A stretch of DNA of 28,621 bases. Source: JABDCI01 sp964475835 (GTDB lineage: Bacteria > Verrucomicrobiota > Verrucomicrobiia > JABWAM01). The notes beneath the pieces were generated by a model, which worked only from the letters and a program-made list of their open reading frames with translations, was not told the origin of the DNA and made no database searches. The DNA is taken from NCBI GenBank assembly GCA_964475835.1, contig CAYYYL010000035.1:1-28621 (forward strand), given 5' to 3'. Both the position numbers and the translations under genes were made by a program. Of this stretch, positions 26,373 to 28,621 are shown piece by piece; position 1 is the first letter of the stretch; each line of letters opens with the position of its first letter.

Positions 26373-26696
26373 CTATTCCGCAATCTCGTCTTCGTCTGAG
26401 CTGGAAGTGACGGCGGCTCCCACAAGAAGTCCCATGCCGAGCGCGCTCAGCGCAAACAGCCATGGATGTTCACGAACGGCGAGATCAGTCTTTTTCGCGG
26501 CACGCACTGCCCCGTCGGCGATCTGTTTCTTGAGTGCGGCATAGCGGCTTCGAACGAGCGGCATTGCATTTTCAAGCCTCTGGATGGATTCCACGGCCTT
26601 TTGACTCAGGGGGACTGATTGACCGGTCACCACTTCCTTCAAAGCCTCCACGCCTTCGTGAAGGTCGTCGAACATCTCTTCATCGGGTCGGTTCAT
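26373..26696 (-). CDS. DUF883-like (ElaB/YqjD) membrane protein
   Basis: From the ATG at 26694-26696 the product has 107 residues. A charged helical head of about 75 residues (EEMFDDLHEGVEALKEVV) is followed by 'AAKKTDLAVREHPWLFALSA' and a single C-terminal membrane helix (WLFALSALGMGLLVGAAVT), then an acidic tail SSSDEDEIAE. The 'VREHPW' just before the helix is the ElaB/YqjD/DUF883 hallmark. Family members are tail-anchored inner-membrane proteins that associate with ribosomes, often induced in stationary phase. A ribosome link is plausible, but nothing here shows it. The gene is 47 bases after the HTH-MBL gene on the same strand and may be its partner in one transcript. Confidence 0.8.
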   Translation of the reverse strand: MNRPDEEMFDDLHEGVEALKEVVTGQSVPLSQKAVESIQRLENAMPLVRSRYAALKKQIADGAVRAAKKTDLAVREHPWLFALSALGMGLLVGAAVTSSSDEDEIAE

Positions 26697-26743
26697 ACTT
26701 GGAATAATGAAGAATAACCCGCTCTCCGGGGTTGCGCAAGTGT

Positions 26744-27586
26744 TCAACCAAAGGGATTGTATTTTTCCTCCTGCTCGACGGTCGTCGTGGGGCCGTGTCC
26801 GGGACATAGGAGGGTTTTCGGGGGAAGCGCCAGAATTTTGAATTGCAGGTGATCCCGGAGTTTGGGGTAGGAGACTCTTCCACTTCCCATGGATCCGGCA
26901 AAAAGAACATCTCCGATGACGGCCACGGGCGCCGGCCAACCGCTTTGACCGGTGAATACATAGCTCACATGCCCCTCACTATGCCCTTCCGTCAACAGCA
27001 CCCGGACTTTGAGGCAGCCGATCTGGATTTCGTCGCCTTCCGTGACGCTTTTGGCGCCGGGAAGGGGTTCATCTTTCGGGGCATAGATGGCAGGCGAATA
27101 AGCCTCGTTCAATTCGTCGAGCGCAGCGACGTGGTCGCCGTCCCGGTGGGTGATCATCACGGCGGTAAGCTTGAGCTGGTGTAGATCGAGATATCGACGA
27201 ACGAGCTTGGCGTCTGTGCCGGTATCGCACAACACGGCCTCCCGGGTGGCCGAGTCCCAGATCAGATAGCAATTGACGATCGAATCCATGTAGCGGCTGG
27301 CAATCGGCTGCACGCCTTTCCATATGGTGGCGTCGAATGTTGCGGGCTTATAGCGCTGGAAAGCCAGATCCAGAAAAGGGGTTGGGCGGAGGCCAAGACC
27401 AATGGCGAGCCGGCGCAGGGTGTCTTCCGAGGGGAGTTCTCCGGCGAGAATCGATTTGAGGCGGGCCGGGGTGATGTTGGCGGAAGGGGCGAGATTCTTA
27501 TCATCGACGCCTGTGCCGGCAATCGCCTTGCTCAGGACATCATTCCAGGAATCTTCTAGGGGAAGCGGATGGGGGATTTCAGACAT
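26744..27586 (-). CDS. HTH-metallo-beta-lactamase fusion protein
   Basis: The product has 280 residues. Residues 12-75 (WNDVLSKAIAGTGVDDKNLA, 'ITPARLKSILAGELPSEDTL', 'RRLAIGLGLRPTPFLDLA') resemble a small XRE-like helix-turn-helix. Residues 80-280 are a metallo-beta-lactamase domain of the glyoxalase II type: 'NCYLIWD', 'LCDTGTDAKLV', the metal motif 'THRDGDHVAAL' (146-156), 'TEGHSEGHVSYVF', 'IGDVLFAGSMG' and 'LCPGHGP'. The canonical motif is HxHxDH; here the second His is Asp149 (HRDGDH). This substitution could alter metal use. The HTH part suggests either DNA binding by the same chain or a structural dimerisation domain. No signal peptide. It is the last chromosomal-style gene before the cassette-like right end. 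Confidence 0.85.
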   Translation of the reverse strand: MSEIPHPLPLEDSWNDVLSKAIAGTGVDDKNLAPSANITPARLKSILAGELPSEDTLRRLAIGLGLRPTPFLDLAFQRYKPATFDATIWKGVQPIASRYMDSIVNCYLIWDSATREAVLCDTGTDAKLVRRYLDLHQLKLTAVMITHRDGDHVAALDELNEAYSPAIYAPKDEPLPGAKSVTEGDEIQIGCLKVRVLLTEGHSEGHVSYVFTGQSGWPAPVAVIGDVLFAGSMGSGRVSYPKLRDHLQFKILALPPKTLLCPGHGPTTTVEQEEKYNPFG

Positions 27587-27641
27587 GGTTCATCATGGAA
27601 ACGTCATTTGGAGCATCTGTCAAGGAAGGGTGCAGGGCTCC

Positions 27642-27740
27642 GCGAAGCGCCGGCAAACAAGCGGCTTGAGTTGGCAGCCTTTCGACGAGTAACCTCACCT
27701 CAGGTTGCAACTCAGCCGCAGCTACGTTAGGCCGCTTCGC
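27642..27740 (+). repeat. attC-like imperfect palindrome with GTTAGGC core
   Basis: Two inner arms, GCGGCTTGAGTTGGCAGCC (27661-27679) and GGTTGCAACTCAGCCGC (27703-27719), pair with two unpaired bases in the left arm, as in integron attC L boxes with extrahelical bases. GTTAGGC (27726-27732) is an exact GTTRRRY core. The opposite box should be RYYYAAC; here it is only GGCAAAC followed by AAG (27652-27660), so it is degenerate. The loop holds a further stem AACCT-CACCTC-AGGTT. Outer arms GCGAAGCG (27642-27649) and CGCTTCGC (27733-27740) also pair. No integrase gene is in the window. The alternative is a small non-integron palindromic element. Confidence 0.5.
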
Positions 27741-27747
27741 ACACGCT

Positions 27748-28170
27748 ATGCGCACATTCAGCAAATCTGAGTTTTCCAGATTTTTGCGAGAGGCGCGTCG
27801 CGCCCACCAAGAATGCCCTGGCACTGAAATTTGCGGACTGATTGTAGATGCCGGTTCTCATCTCTCTTTGGTGCAGACACGCAACGTCTCTCGACGGCCT
27901 GGGATTTTCCTTTTCTCTCGCCCTGACGTTCGGCGCGTTGTAGCCGATGCGAAGATTTCAGGACAGGAGGTTGTCGGCACATTTCACTCGCATCCCGCAG
28001 CCCCTGCGATACCCGGCGTTTCCGACATTTCAAACGCCGTGGATGACTCGCTCATGTTAATCTTCGATTGTACCGCTCGTCGTGGACGTCTTTGGAGCAT
28101 CAAGAGTGGCCGAGCGCGGGAGTTAGATTTCACTACGCGGCCTAAATTCGCTGAGCTTGGGTTATTATGA
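27748..28170 (+). CDS. JAMM/Mov34-family metalloprotease (JAB domain)
   Basis: The product has 140 residues. The zinc-protease motif is complete: Glu27 in 'EICGLIVD', His80-x-His82 in 'VGTFHSHPAAPAIP' and Ser92-Asp93 in 'GVSDIS'. Prokaryotic JAB proteins remove ubiquitin-like modifiers or process sulfur-carrier proteins, and some act in antiphage systems with E1/E2-like partners; none are visible here. The ATG is 15 bases after the GTTAGGC core, the spacing typical of the first codon of an integron cassette. It lacks a clear ribosome site. The stop overlaps the next start by 4 bases (ATGA). Confidence 0.88.
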   Translation: MRTFSKSEFSRFLREARRAHQECPGTEICGLIVDAGSHLSLVQTRNVSRRPGIFLFSRPDVRRVVADAKISGQEVVGTFHSHPAAPAIPGVSDISNAVDDSLMLIFDCTARRGRLWSIKSGRARELDFTTRPKFAELGLL

Positions 28171-28496
28171 TAAAAAATATTTTTCAAACATCAAAGCAAC
28201 TTGCTTTAGTTGGCGTAGCGCTGCTCTGTATCATGTTAGCCACTGATTTTTTCAGCGTACATTTTACATCTTCAAAGCGTCTTTCATTCGGTGGATATTC
28301 ATTTTTTCCATACAAATATTCAATCGGGATTGCTCTGTTTCTATTTGTGCTCGGTATTATGTTCGGAGCCCGACATATCCGCGAAGCTCCTAGTTTTCTT
28401 TTCATTCTTCCAATCCTTTGCCAAGCAGTCGTCTCCGCTTGGCTGATTTATCTTTGCACCATTGTTTTTCATATTTTCATTGGAGGAGATCTATGA
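28167..28496 (+). CDS. Small AT-rich membrane protein, about three helices
   Basis: The product has 109 residues, with hydrophobic segments at about 11-28, 50-67 and 73-102 and very little polar sequence. The DNA is far more AT-rich than the rest of the window (for example TAAAAAATATTTTTC at its start), a sign of separate origin. It begins inside the stop of the JAMM gene (ATGATAAAA) and ends with GATCTATGA, where a further ATG overlaps its stop. No family is recognised. Tight coupling suggests it works with the JAMM protease, perhaps as a membrane partner. Confidence 0.75.
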   Translation: MIKNIFQTSKQLALVGVALLCIMLATDFFSVHFTSSKRLSFGGYSFFPYKYSIGIALFLFVLGIMFGARHIREAPSFLFILPILCQAVVSAWLIYLCTIVFHIFIGGDL

Positions 28497-28570
28497 TCGT
28501 CCATGAACGCTCGGAGTTTAAGAGCCCGCTTCAGAGAATTGCCCGGGCTGTACGCCCTCGAGGTCTCTGA
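28493..28570 (+). CDS. Very short ORF with strong ribosome site
   Basis: The ATG at 28493 overlaps the stop of the membrane-protein gene by 4 bases and has GGAGGAG (28482-28488) 4 bases ahead, the best ribosome site of the cassette. It encodes only 25 residues (MIVHERSEFKSPLQRIARAV then RPRGL). A second frame starting at ATG 28503 encodes 34 residues with more protein-like content (ELPGLYALEVSELTSEVIQQ) and stops at 28607 after a T7 run. Either the short peptide is real or the two are halves of a frameshifted gene. Confidence 0.3.
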   Translation: MIVHERSEFKSPLQRIARAVRPRGL

Positions 28571-28621
28571 GCTCACCTCTGAGGTAATCCAACAAGTGTT
28601 TTTTTAAGTTTTGTTCACCGG

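Overview
The window looks like chromosomal DNA of moderate-to-high G+C from a Gram-negative bacterium, most likely a member of the Verrucomicrobiota or another PVC-type lineage. This is an inference from gene content: a bifunctional class A penicillin-binding protein, lipoproteins, an AsmA-like protein, a GYF_2-type domain protein, pseudopilin-like repeats, and few strong Shine-Dalgarno sites. It cannot be proven from sequence alone. The left end opens with 51 consecutive C, which looks like a short-read poly-G artefact at a contig end, so the window is probably a whole metagenomic or draft contig.

Left part (1-6551): a truncated membrane-anchored helical protein and a secreted protein with two pseudopilin-like repeats, then tRNA-Leu(CAA), a secreted-protein gene broken by a one-base frameshift, an ankyrin-repeat lipoprotein and a tiny cysteine-rich membrane protein. 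6561-10900 is a minus-strand block: a GYF_2-type protein, a HEXXH metallopeptidase and an FAD monooxygenase with overlapping ends, followed by a RhlB-like GT1 glycosyltransferase.

Middle part (11018-19465): a lipoprotein FKBP isomerase diverges from a NodB polysaccharide deacetylase. PBP1A follows, then a plus-strand trio (helical repeat protein, ArsC/Spx-like protein, YebC-family protein), a minus-strand pair (UPF0173 hydrolase, histidine phosphatase) and hpf with its own terminator. A 414-base intergenic region with a perfect 13-bp inverted repeat leads into tRNA-Leu(CAG).

Right part (19575-27586): a 1168-residue AsmA-like protein and a tRNA-dihydrouridine synthase on the minus strand, divergent from a YggS-type PLP protein, then a sugar phosphate isomerase-like TIM barrel, a DUF883-like membrane protein and an HTH-metallo-beta-lactamase fusion. 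Three GTAG-headed hairpins of the REP type lie in two intergenic spaces. Two of them form a mirror pair with identical loops and compensated stems.

Right end (27640-28621): composition and gene order change. An imperfect palindrome of about 100 bases ends in a GTTAGGC core and resembles an integron attC site. Sixteen bases after that core begins a tightly coupled set: a JAMM-family metalloprotease, an AT-rich three-helix membrane protein and a very short ORF, joined by 4-base ATGA overlaps. This looks like a mobile gene cassette and is the part most likely to hold something undescribed.
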